Shown piece by piece: positions 38,101 to 51,300 of a stretch of DNA of 64,000 nt (positions are counted from its first letter, which is position 1; each line of letters opens with the position of its first letter). A program made the position numbers and the translations under genes. This stretch comes from Corallium rubrum (lineage: Eukaryota > Cnidaria > Anthozoa > Scleralcyonacea > Coralliidae): assembly GCA_964035015.1 (NCBI GenBank), contig OZ036008.1, positions 6,263,504-6,327,503 of the forward strand, written 5' to 3'. Under the pieces are notes generated by a model. That model saw nothing but the letters and a program-made list of their open reading frames with translations. It made no database searches and was not told where the DNA came from.

Positions 38101-41100
38101 AAGAATTCAAGTAAGTTGCAAAATAGTGTTAATAAATTGTGTTTTCTAGCCAGTCCTCTGGCCAGTGACCCAAATCTGGGTTTTCATGCTATTTTAAGTT
38201 GGTTTCAAATCTTGGTCCATTCTGGCAATTGAGGTACATGTACTGGGTGGAAATTTTAATGTAAAGTACCAATTTAAATATAAAAATAATAATATAATAC
38301 ATTATAATACACCATACCAATTAAAGTACAATTAAATCGCATTTGATCACATTTAACCATTAACCTATTACTGCTTAGGATGTCTGAGGGCTCTCCCTTA
38401 GATGAATAAAATTGTCTGGCATTGGACAAAGTAAAAAAATAAATGGACCAATTTTTGCTGGTTCAGCTTAATACTATACTGTTAACAAAAATGTTTTCTG
38501 ACCACCCCAAGCTTCACCTGTGTAGAAAGGTAGAGTGCTGTATACAGACAGCAGGCCTGCAAATAATTTTTTGACATAGGACAAATGTCAGGCCAGAGCA
38601 GAAAGTGGTCGGACATGTAGAAATTCTGGCCAGACGGACTAAGGGTTTCCCTACTTTTTATAAATACATCCACTTATCATGATGGCATACACGAGGAATC
38701 AGAATAGATTTTTTATCTCGGAAATTAATGTCAGTAAACTAGTACTACATAATGCATCATGGTCCATTTTAAAAACAATCTATAGGAATAAGGATTGACA
38801 CAAAAATGAACTTATTGTAATTATTGATCAGCTCAAACAGACAGAATTTCCTTAATTCCTTTCTGTATACCTTTTACTAGCGAGTATTAAATGGACAAAA
38901 CATCTTAAAGACAATAACTATTAACTCAGTAAGCTTGAATTGACCGGTCAAAATGACCAGCCATGAGGTTTGGGTGGACAATAACGCGCAATCATGCCGG
39001 ACAATGTCCGATGACCAGCTGTTATTTGCAGGCCCGAGACAGTGGTTTGGATAGAGCAAAGTGAAAGGGGGTAAGCCATCAAGATTTTTAACTTACAATG
39101 AAATGCTGAAATTTCAAGCAGAGCCCTTCATCAGAGTAAAACATGTACTGTATACTGTAAACATTTTACTCTCACTGATCAAAGGCTCCGCTAGAAATGT
39201 TGGTATTTCGTTACTAAAAATCTTAGTACCTGTAGTTTAAATGTTTTGCTCTATCCCTTTGAGGTCTGGACCTCTCCCCATGCTGAATAAAATCCTCTGG
39301 CGTTAGCCAGAGTAAAAATACCAAAGACTCATCTTCAGGTTTCAAAGGGTTAAAGAGATAGGTTTTAACCCTTTGAGGACTGGACCTGTCCCTGTACTGA
39401 ATAAAATTGTCTGGCATTAGGCAGATAAAATACTAAAGACTTCATCTTCAGGCTTCAAACAGCTATTTTTTTACCTGCTCACTTCTGTTTCAAGAGGAAA
39501 GAATGGGTTACAAAATCTTTAATAACTCATAATTCATAATTAGGATTGTCATTCCTAACTTACAATATTTACAATAACTAGTGTTAATTTAAATAGCTAC
39601 AGCAGTTGCCCCATGTCTTTCCTCATTCATTGGAGGCAGATCTTCCCAACTAAAATCATACAAATTAAAACACTCTACAGAATAAAGATTTCCATCATCT
39701 TCATTCCATCCTCCCATGACAACGATCACGTTGCCAGTTATCACTGCACTGCAGCCTCTTCTCTTGGTCTTCATCGCTGGCAACAAATCACTCTTCCCAT
39801 TGGTTATGTTATAACACACAACAGTGTCTAACACATTGTCTTCCTTGTCTTCCCCTCCTATCAAAATGATACTGTCTTTCCAGGCAACAGTTGCCATGTA
39901 ACAGACAGCGAAAGGCAATGGGGCCAGAGATTGAAAACCAGTGCTAGCAATATCGTACACTAACACAGTGTTGAGAGCATCACTTGGTAGATCTGTTGTT
40001 GTTCCCCCAACAATGAAAACCTTGTCACCAAAACATTGTGCACCATGGTTTGTTCTTGATTCTGGCATACGCCCAAGCGACATGCATGAATAAGGATGCA
40101 TAAAATGTACTTTATAGATATCCTTAACAGCCATACCACCAGCTACACCTCCAAAAATGTATAAATTATCTTTATAAACCACACTTGTATGTGCTCGGGT
40201 TGTTCGTGGAAGTTTGCACGGGAAGTTTCTCCATTTGGCCCCATCTTTCCTCAATGGTAGTACTTCCATTCCATCTCCACAGTCCCATCCTCCACAGACA
40301 TACAATTGACCTTGGTGGATGAACGACGATGACCACCACCGACTTGATGTCATTTCAGGGAGGCAAGTCCACTTTCTCGTTGTCCAGTTGAACATTTCAA
40401 CTGACTTCAGACTAGCTCCTCCTGCAATGACAATATCTCTTCTCTCACTCATATTAAGCTGACTGATGTTAGGTTGCGAATGAGCTAGAGATGGTCCAAG
40501 GAAGTGATCAGCATTTTCCAGCTTTTGCTTCATACCATTACATTCTTTCTTGATTGCTGCCATCTCACTCTTTACTTCATTTATCTGTGCTTTCATTTGC
40601 ATTTTCATATCGCCCATCTGTTTATTCATATCAACCATCTGCTTACGCATGTCACCCATATGACGTGTCAGGTCTCTGCTCAGATTCATCACTACCTCTT
40701 TGATGTCCGACACTTCTTCTTTGGTTTCTTTTAAATCTCTCTTCATCTTATCAATTTCGTTCCTGGTCACATAGCAATGTAGTTGTCGTTTTCCATACGG
40801 AACCTGCTTGCCACAGACTTCACATTTCCCTTGTCGATGATCACAATCGTTGATCTCGTGATCGGCTTGATCTTTTCGGTTGATGATCACCTCACAGCCT
40901 TCATTGGAACAATGTACTGGACTGAACTCACAATTTTGAACATGAGCTTCAAGCATTTCCATCTTTACACTTTCGGGGCATCCTCTGTGAAAATTATCAC
41001 AACGAATCATCAACTGTGATAAGAGATCGGTGACCAGTCTCGAAGGTCGTAATGTTGCTAATGTTAATGGTTCAATACACGTTGGACATCTCGGCGTAGT

Positions 41101-42334
41101 TTGCAGGTGACGTGTTATACAGGGTTTACAAAACGAATGTTCATTCCTGACACATTGCATTGGCTTTCTCAACACATTTAAACAAATAACGCAGTGGAGA
41201 TTCTGAGGAACAGCAGTTTGGAAACGATCATCATCGATTGATCCTTCTTCGATGGACGCCATTGCTGTATAATTTCTTCAGGCTTCAGTCGTTTGTAGAA
41301 ACACTCTGCTGGTTTATTACACAGTACATATTAAGAACATACGTTGTTTAGTTTGACCGCACGATTATTTTTTATTTCTTGGTAACTAAAGATGATTAAT
41401 TAAAGTAAAATTACGAGCAGAACCGTCTAGGTGTGTTATTCAATGGAGGAGCTTCTGTTACAGTGCTTCCACAACTGAAATCCAGATTTCCTGTTTGTTG
41501 TCCTGAAATTTCCTGATATTTCCTGATATTTTATTTAGATTTCCTTGACATTATCACGTGATATCTTTTCGCATGACCCACCCAATTATCGGGCCAAATG
41601 AGCCTACTCGCAGGCTGTATGACCATGAAATTAACAAAAATGATGAAATAGTCCAATAGCGCCTACATTTTTTTTGTTCTAACTTTAACTTAAAACGTTT
41701 TGTAAAAGCAATTGTAAAATACATATTCATATTTTCATAATCAATCCATATAAAGGACGCGTAGAATAGAGAATAGAGCTCGCGAACTCAACTATCACCA
41801 TGGTAACACAAAATCTAAATGTTCATTGGTTCCAGGTTCGTAACTATTTGTAACCCTACCCCTCCCTCCGACAGTAATGATGGGAAATAGAAACCAGGCC
41901 ACTGCAGGTGAACCGCGAACAACAGAAAGCCAAAAATCCACGCTAAAGTTAAAATTTCTTTAAAATGTTCTCGATCTACTTAGATTTTTTGAGATTTCCT
42001 GATTTTCCTGAGATTTCCTGATTTTCCTGAGATTTTAACTCATCCTGAAAATTTCCTTTTCAAGTCAGGATTTCCTGAGAATCAGGGAATTTCCTGCAAA
42101 GTGGAAACACTGTTCTGTTATCAATGTCAAGCCCCAGGGGGGTGGGGGGGGGGGGAGCGCGGGGGACGCGGTCAACCCACGGGATATATGCCATATCCCA
42201 ACGCATAACAGGGAAATTTGACTTGACAAGCTCGAGGGACGGGATTTTTGACACATAAAATGATCCTTAATACTATATTTTAGCACTTAGGGAGGGGTAT
42301 TTTGACCAACAACGCTATTTTACCGAGGGGCCCT

Positions 42335-42366
<32 letters not shown>

Positions 42367-45300
42367 TTAATGGTTTCGTTTTCTCTCAAAGCAAGCCAGA
42401 CAAACACGTGATGTAAGATTCTAAGAAGTCCAGACACGCCTACATTCAATTTGTGGCAAGTAGATATTATAAAAAAATGTCAAGTAAACGATTTAGCAAG
42501 GCCGGACGGACATATAATGTTGGGAAAGCTCTAACAGATGACTTGAGCAGAAGCATTATTGATCAGATAGTGGAAAACGGTGGAGAAAGAGCAATGCCGC
42601 CATGAATAACAAATTAATCACTTTGAAACCCAGTCAAAGCTCCATAGCAACGTGACGTTTGCCCTTAGCAACAATAACGTTCGGAGTTTCAAATGATGAA
42701 ACAACGCCTTATTAATTGACCTTTTCACAATTGTCATATTAGTAAAAGCAACAATTCTTGGACGTGCAAGGATAGATTCATGACAAATGTATCGATCCTT
42801 ATACGTATGAGAATTATTGCTTTTACCAATATGACAATTGTTATGTTTAGATATTGTTGCCACGAAAGTATTTATAAAGAAAAAATTACCGCATTGTGTC
42901 TCAACACTACGCAATCCCCTTTTAATGGAGCTTGCTACCCATAATGCATAGATAGTGGACTTCAGTGCGAAGAACATATAACTAATATATACCAAATTAT
43001 TAATAAACGACTTTTTCTATTAAAACGGATTCGACAAAATTTACCTTATCATTCCCGTATCATGTTTTACCAGTCGTTATTAAATCTATCCTCACCTATT
43101 ATATTGTTGCACGGTTTGGGGTAACGCATCAAAGGAAAAACTTAATGATCTCCTGAAACTCCAAAAAAGATCGGCACGCATTATACTGGAGGCATCTACT
43201 GATGAATCATCAGTTGAACTATTTAAAAAGCTCGGATGGATTCCAATACATAATCTAATTAAACTATAGAAAACTTATATTAGTATTTACTGTATTAAAA
43301 AACAAAGCTCCATCAAACCTGTATAACTTATTTCAGTTTGTCGGTGAAGCACATAGTGTTAGCACAAGAGCGTCACTGACAGATCTGAAAGTTCCAAAAG
43401 TCTCTGGTGAGCTTGGTAAAACAAAGATTTCGTATATTGGAGCTTTGTTATTTAATTCGCTCCCTAACCGTTTAAAGGACACTAGAAATATTAGTATTTC
43501 AACTTTCATAAATGAACTAAAAAAATATTTTCTAAAACAAAATAATGGAGTGGCACACTTGGAGGATTTTGCCTGAATAAACTGTAAATTTAAACTAACC
43601 TGCAACTGTGTCACTTAATTATTTATTGATTTTTAACTAATGAAGGCCTTCTGGTAGAACACAATATGTAAAGATGTTTATACCTTCTTTTAAATGAAGT
43701 TCAATTCAATTCAATTCAATGGCGCCGCATGCTAGATATTAACAGGTGCAAAGCTCAATGAGCAAGCTCAAATGCAAATGGCGGTATGCCCATACATGCC
43801 ACAGTGAAATAAAAGTAGTGTGCTGCGTAGGCAGTGTTGAAATACAAATCGAAATATGGTAAAGCCCATAGGCGTAGAGTTTTGTTTTCGTCTAGGGGTG
43901 CTGAAGTGCTGAACAGGACCTTTCTAAGAATTTTCTCGTGGGGTGCGTTTACAAAAAGGGACTCTTCTAGGGGGGTCCAGGGGCATGTGCCACCGGAAAT
44001 GTTTTAAATTTAGAGTCTTGGAAATGCCATTTCCTGCATTCTGAGAGGTGATTTTTAAGAACACTGAAGGTCATGAAATGTCATAAAAACTAGTTAAAAT
44101 ACAACACATTTCAACAATTTTTCGATGTTGTGTTTACTGGGTTGACTTATCACTGTATATGGGTGCTTTTGGCTGACAGGAATGAGGCTGTAACAGTTAC
44201 TTTAGCCTAACGAGTAACCTATAATTTGTGAATGGTGATTGATGAGTCAGTTGCTGCAAAATTTCTGGGGGGCCCCCCATTGAGATTTCTCCGGGGGCTA
44301 AAGCCCCTCAGCCCCCCCCCCCCGTACTCTACGCCTACCAGGTGATCTGACCGTGAGGGAAAGGCCTGGAACTAGCAACCTAATAGAAATCCATTTTGCT
44401 GTATTGAATAACTTATTTCTTTCATTTTCCTTTATCAAACTGGTTGAAACTTTGTATTTATGTTCAGTGTTGAAAATGATAAGTCTATGCTAAATTTGGG
44501 AACAAAATAAAGTATATTTCACGAGATATTAAATAGTTTAATTCGAAAAATGGATTTCTATTTGACAACTAGTCCCAGTCCTTTTCCGTGTTTTCAGATC
44601 ACCTGGTATGGTAAACCCTGGTACTCATATGTCGCCGATGGTCGCCGACCCATGATTTAGATGCATGTTAAGTAAAAGAATAAAAGCACTGCTTTTCTGC
44701 ATTGTTCTTTATTACTTAACATGCTGCTGCACTTCCCATTTTAACATGCATCTAAATCACAAATCGCCGACGATCGACGACCATCGACGACATATGAGAA
44801 CCAGGCTTAAGGTTTGAGTACTGCCGAAATTATTAAACGTAGTTTCTAACGTTTCGAGCGAAGGCCTTTCGTCACGTTTGACAATCTTGATAATCACTCA
44901 TGAGATCATCAGCCAATTACAATAGTTCATTCAACCACCTGACTGAAGTTAGATACTCCAGTTAGGCCGCACGGGTTTTGCGCGGTGACCGTGTGACCGA
45001 GAAATATAATTAAGATTATGTCAGTCAGGGGCGGATCAAGCTTTAGCGGGGCCCCAGCGTAGACCTATGTCTTTTACCAATTTTTTACCAATATGACAAT
45101 TGTGAAAAGGTCAATTAATAAGGCGTTGTTTCATCATTTGAAACTCGGCTCCATTCGACCACCGAACGTTATTGTTGGCAAGGGCACAACGTCACGTTGC
45201 TATGGAGCTTTGACAGGGTTTCAAAGTGTTGATATTTTCTCACGGACCACGGCAAACATGGAATACAAAATAAATGCGTTCGGCAGATCCTATCGAAGTG

Positions 45301-48300
45301 AACTACCCTTATCAGACGACCTGCGTACGCTGATTATTCCAATTCTCACAATTAAGCCAAAGACAAGTTATTCCAAGCAAACACTGCCGTGTGAAAAGAA
45401 CGACATGACAAGTATTGACATCGGAAAGTTACACCCCTATTCGTCATTGATTTGATCTGTCAAACGTATAGTTATCATTGGACGTTTGTTTCAAAACCCC
45501 AAAAGAAAATAAGCTGAAACCACTAAAAGAGCGAAGGAATGACCTATGCATTGACCTCATCAAGAATATGTTACAGCCCACACATAAATTACGTGGTCTA
45601 CTACCAGACAAACATTCGAACATAAAAATGAGGGAAACTAGAGCGAACAATAATAAAATTTATAACTTTTTTTGTAGGGCAGAACGTTTTAAATGTAGTC
45701 CCTTAGTTTATTCAATTGATAGATATAACGAAAGTATAGATTCACAGTTTTGATATAAGTTTTACTATAGCTTTTTTAGAATTAGTAGTTTTCGATTTTA
45801 TTTATGCTACATATGAACATGTAAGCACATAATAATTTAGCTGTATTTTGCTATTGAAAATACAGCTAAATTATTATGTGCTTACATGTTCATATGTTCA
45901 AATGTGTAAACCATTACCTCAACAACTAGTTATTACGCTTGAACTCAAATGGTAGTAACACTCCTCGTGAAACTTATCTCGCTCGATCACCTGGTTCAAA
46001 AATGCAGTTTCACGAACTTTAATCTGCACCGTGTGACACGCAGCACCTTCAAACCTGTAGACGCATGTACGCAGTGCGTACCTATGTTTAATCATCCCCC
46101 GCGATTGCATGCATGGCTGCCGGCACGCGTGCTCCACTTCAGATACAAATTTCGAGGTTATGTGAAATTTCAGTGAATTTATTGTGATTTTTTTAGAATA
46201 TGCAAGAAATATTTAAAAAAAGCTAAACTACAACAGCAGTTGCGCCACTTCTTTTGGTCTTTATTGGGGCAAGTTCTTCCCAGGTATAAAGATCCGAATT
46301 AAAACATTCTGCAGACTTAAGATATCTTTCTTCATTATTATATCCTCCCAGGACAACTGTCATGTTTCCTGTGATCACTGCTGAACATCTTTCTCTCTTA
46401 TGTGTCATTGAAGGCAACATTTCACTTTTCTCATCAGTTACATTGTATTTCACAACAGTGTTTAATTCATTACCATTCTTATCTTTTCCTCCGAGTATTA
46501 TGATGTTGTCTTTCCAGGCAACAGTTGCCATGCTACAGACAGGAAAAGGCAATGGAGCCAGAGTTTTACAACATTTGTTTGTAATATCATACACTAACAC
46601 TGTGTTGAGAGAACCTCTTGAATCACCTGTTGTTGTTCCTCCGAAAATGGCAACCTTGTCACCAAAACATTGTGCACCATGATCTGCTCTTGGTATGGGC
46701 ATATGACCAACCACCTGGGAAGAATAAGGAGCTACTAATAATATTTTATGAATATCAGTAGTCACCTCACCATCACTGACACCTCCAAAAATAAATAAAC
46801 TATCTTCATAAACGACACATGTATGTCCATAGATCATGTGTGGAAGCTTGACAGGAAAGTTCCTCCAACGTGCACCATCTCGCCCCAACTGAAGTACTTC
46901 CATACTGTCACTCCCCATTCCTCCACAGACATACATGTGGCCACGATGGACAAACGACGATGAAAAACAACGTTCTGATGTCATTGCTGGGAGGAGAGTC
47001 CACTGTCTTGTTGTCCAGCTGAACACTTCGACTGTCCACAAAAACGTTTCACCATACCCTCCAGCAATGATTACATCGCGTTTCAAACCAGCCGGAGACG
47101 ATCTCTTTGCCGTCATTTCACAATTTATTTCACGTATCTTGCCTTCCATGGCATTCATCTGCTCCTTCATATCACCCATCTGCTCCTTCATATCACCCAT
47201 ATGACGTGTCACTTCTCTGCTCAGATTCATCACTATATCTTTGATGTCAGACACTTCTTTTTTGGTTTCTTTTAAATCTTTCTTCATCTCATCAACCTCG
47301 TTCCTCGTCACATAGCAATGCAGTTGTCGTTTTCCATACGTAACCTGTTTGCCACAGACTTCACATTTCCCTTGTCGATGATCACAGTCGTTGATCTCGT
47401 GATCAGCTTGATCTTTTCGGCTGATGATCACCTCACAGCCATCGTTGGAACAATGTACTGGACTGAACTCACAATTTTGAACATGGGATTCAAGTGTTTC
47501 CATCTTTACACTTTCGGGGCATCCTCTACGAAAATTATCACAACGAATCATCAACTGTGATAAGAGATCGGTGACTACTCTCGAAGGTCGTAATGTTTCT
47601 AATGTTAGTGGTTCGATACACGTTGGACATCTCGGCGTAGTTTGGAGGTGACGTGTTATACAGGGTTTACAAAACGAATGTTCATTCCTGACACATTGCA
47701 TTGGCTTTTTTAACACATTTAAACAAATGGCGCAGTGGAAATTCTGAGGAACAGCACTCTGAAAACGATCTTCGTAGCCTTCATCAGCCGAAGCCATTAT
47801 TAGGAAGCTGTGAACTTACATTACTGGTTGTTCTCCATAATCAGCTGGATTGACTGGGATGTTGTTTGATTTCGTGTTAGATAAAGTCGAGTGACTCCAG
47901 TAGGACGTTTATCTGAAGCTTATTCTAATAGTTTCGTTTTTGCTGCTTTGTTGAGTGAACGCCTAGATTGTGAAATCTAATCTGTTGCTAAAATGTGACG
48001 CAGTCGTTTATAAAGATAGTTGGCCAATGAAACAACCAACACTTGAGATGGGTCACTTGAACAGGTCAATCCCAACCAACGTCTTTGTTATTAGAAACCT
48101 CGAATCTCGTTGTTAAATTCTCCTTATTTCCCGAATCACGACAGCAAAGATTTCTAGATCTCGTTTCCCGTCATTTTTTAAAAATCGAAAATCTCGTCTA
48201 TTTTTGCAAGTATCCCGTTTCTCGTTATCAAAGTAGTCGGTATCCCACATCCTGTTAAGGCCATATAAAAAAAATTCCTTGATTCTCATCACAACATTTT

Positions 48301-51300
48301 GAAAATGTCGAAGAGGCGGGAGGTTTATATTTTATATTAAAATATAAAAAATATTCCATAAAATTTTGAAATTGGAGAGGGAGGTGTTTTTATATTTCCT
48401 TGTTTTCCGAAATGTATATAATAAAATACTTACGTAAAAAGGTTGACAGTTCCTATATTTTCCTTCAAAGTCACACCAAGGGCAAGGTCCCACCACACAC
48501 GCAATGAAATAATTCCGTTGCAGAAATTCTCGGCTTGGGACATCAAAAAAATCGAATATAAAATATAAAAAAATTAAGTTTCTGCAGATTTTTGGTCGGG
48601 CGGCACATTTATATTTTATAACAAAATAAAAACATATGTGCACGCGGGCTTCAAAATGTGATCGGGCGGTGATGAGAATCAAGGAATTTTTTTTATGTGG
48701 CCTAAACCTGTCGTGGAAACCTACGCTTTACCACGCGCGCGACCTTGCAATATTGATTAGTTGGCTTGCTAACAATACACGGCGACTCTTTGGCTAGCCT
48801 GCGTGCAGACCCCAGTTTTCCTGGCCAGTTGCTAAAAATCCGCATTTTAAACATCGAACTTCACATAATTACATGAAGTTTACTTAGAGTTAGTTGATCC
48901 ATAGTCAAGCGAGATATGGTCTGGAAACTCAGCTAAAGTCTTTGGTCTATCTTTTTGTTCGCCTTTATGCATTTTTGTGCACGGTGTACGGTCACTGAAC
49001 ACATTGTATTTTAGTATAATGAACGAATTGTCCAATAGCAACGTTTCAGTTCAATCACTCAACCGTCCTATTTAAATATTAATAAACCTAAAACAAAGGA
49101 TGTGCACGGTCATTATAGGCGCTTTGAAGTTTGCCGAGTTTCCAGACCATATCTCGATTGACTATGGTTGTTCTGACCTTCAGTAGAACTTCATATTATG
49201 TGAAGTTCGATATTTAAAATGCGAATTTTTAGCAACTGCTAAGTGCAATATTGCTATTAGACTTGCTCCAAGTCCGCCTCTTAGCGCTAGTTTCTGCGGG
49301 CGGGTAGAAAGGCGGGCGAGCGGAAAGGCAAGAGAGCGGAAAAGCGGAAGGAAAGAGGCGGACTTATTTCGCTTGCAAGGTTTTTGAATCTAATTAAATA
49401 TTCTGGCGGGAAATCGCTGAAATGTATATCGCCCTGTTTTGACGTGTTTCGGGTTGTCGTACATGCAATGGAAAGTGGTTCTACCCCTACTAAAACGTTT
49501 TCAAGAGTCTGTTTAACTCCAACTTCCAAAGATAGCACTTGTATAGCAATTTAGCCTGAATATAATTACTTCCCGAATTACGTCACCGGTCGAAAAATTC
49601 ACCGGTGAATTTTGGCGCGCTGCAGGTGGGAAAAGTCCTTTTCAACGAGGAACCGAAAGGTCAAAAATGTTTGAAAAGGACTTTGAGAAAGTCTATATTG
49701 CTATCAATGTTGCAAGGTCGCACGGGAAAGAACATCTGGTTTGACTGTAAGGCGGATTTCCCGAGTCCTCGCACGTTTCCACTGTATTTTCCACCACACA
49801 TGGGGTTTCAACTGTATTCCCAAACAAACAAACATGGCAACAGGCGACTGATGAAAGCGATAGCCGAGTTTTTTTTAACAAACTTCGAGGTGTTTGGATA
49901 TCCTGATGAAGCACTCTTCTGAGTGTTTGATATTGCATCTCAAACAAACACAGGGAGCCCATCTTGGCAGCGCGTGGGCACCTGTGGCAGACTCGAAAGA
50001 CGCGCGGGGGACTGTGGCAGGGGATTTAAAAAAACGAAAAACGGTTACCGGAAGCGGGAAAAAAGGCGGAAAACAGGAAAAAACGGGGGGAAAGGGGGGG
50101 GGGGGGGAGGGAGAGGAAAAAATATAAGGGATGAAAGTGATGAAACACCAAACCACAGAATAGTAATACAACCAGAAGTCCAACTCAAGTGAAAACTTGT
50201 CCGCATTTCTTCAATGCGCAGGCGCGATATTTTACGCCATCCGACGCCATTCTACGCCATCCTACGTCATCCTGGCAAGTTCCCCCGGCAGTTTTAACCT
50301 TCTTTTGAAGGACCAAACTGCCGGGGGAACTTGCCAGGATGGCGTAGGATGGCGTAGGATGGCGAGGAATCCAGATGCGCGAGGCGACATGCGCGAGGAC
50401 ATAAACTTCAAAGGTTCCGACGCGAGTTGGACTTCTGGTTGTATTACTATTCTGTGACCAAACGTTCAACGTGGAATATGTTCCGCAAGTAGCCAGTTTG
50501 GAATGAAGGGGCTCTGACCTTCACATGTTCGGTGCGCAGCTGTGTTTGCTGGTGCACAAATCGGCGCATGTTACCTGGCGCACAAAATTAGCCCAAAATC
50601 ACCAATGTCAGTAATAAGATTAATATTGGCATTTACATTTACATATATGTTCATTCAATCATTCAGCTTGGCGCACAAGGGAAAATTCAAACACGACTGT
50701 CCGGCGCACAGGAAATTTATATTCCAAACTGGGCAAGTAGCCGTCTCGTATCGTCGGGAGCCACCGTTGGAATACTGAAACCGACTGAAACTCAGAGTCA
50801 GATGAATGTGCAATAAATCAATAATCCTGAGACTTCCCGCTTTATCCGAAAAGCTTATCGTAGGATTTCCGATTTCGTAGCTAGCTACTTGCGGAACACA
50901 TCTCTCGAAAATACGATATGTAATTTAGCTGCAAAATCACGGCTAAAAGGTGAGGTTTTGCCTCATTTTGATTATATTTTGATAAATGAATCATTATCAC
51001 AACTACTTCGCTCAATCGTCTTACAATTTTAATACCTATAGGCGCTTAAAACGATGTTCAAAACAAGGAAGAGTTCGTGTAAATTTGTACACCACGATCG
51101 AGTGTGCCACAGGGTGCCCACGCTCTGCCAAGATGGGTCCCTGTGAAACAAATCGGTATTTTAAGAGAAAATCAAGGTGAAAGTTCGATTAATTTATGTA
51201 ATTTCAATATCCGCGCAAATTACACAAAGGAAATCATTACCGTGTCGATGGCTAGTTTTCCCACAGGGAGCCCATCTTGGCAATTTGGCATGTCAAAAAA

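Noticed and set aside
40504-41019. Plus-strand frames opposite the Kelch gene, repeated at 47,318 and 57,906
   Set aside because: They are antisense shadows of the conserved RING and zinc-finger coding sequence and have no independent features.
48332-48682. 116-codon minus-strand frame
   Set aside because: It lies wholly inside a MITE with 34-bp inverted ends and shows no domain.
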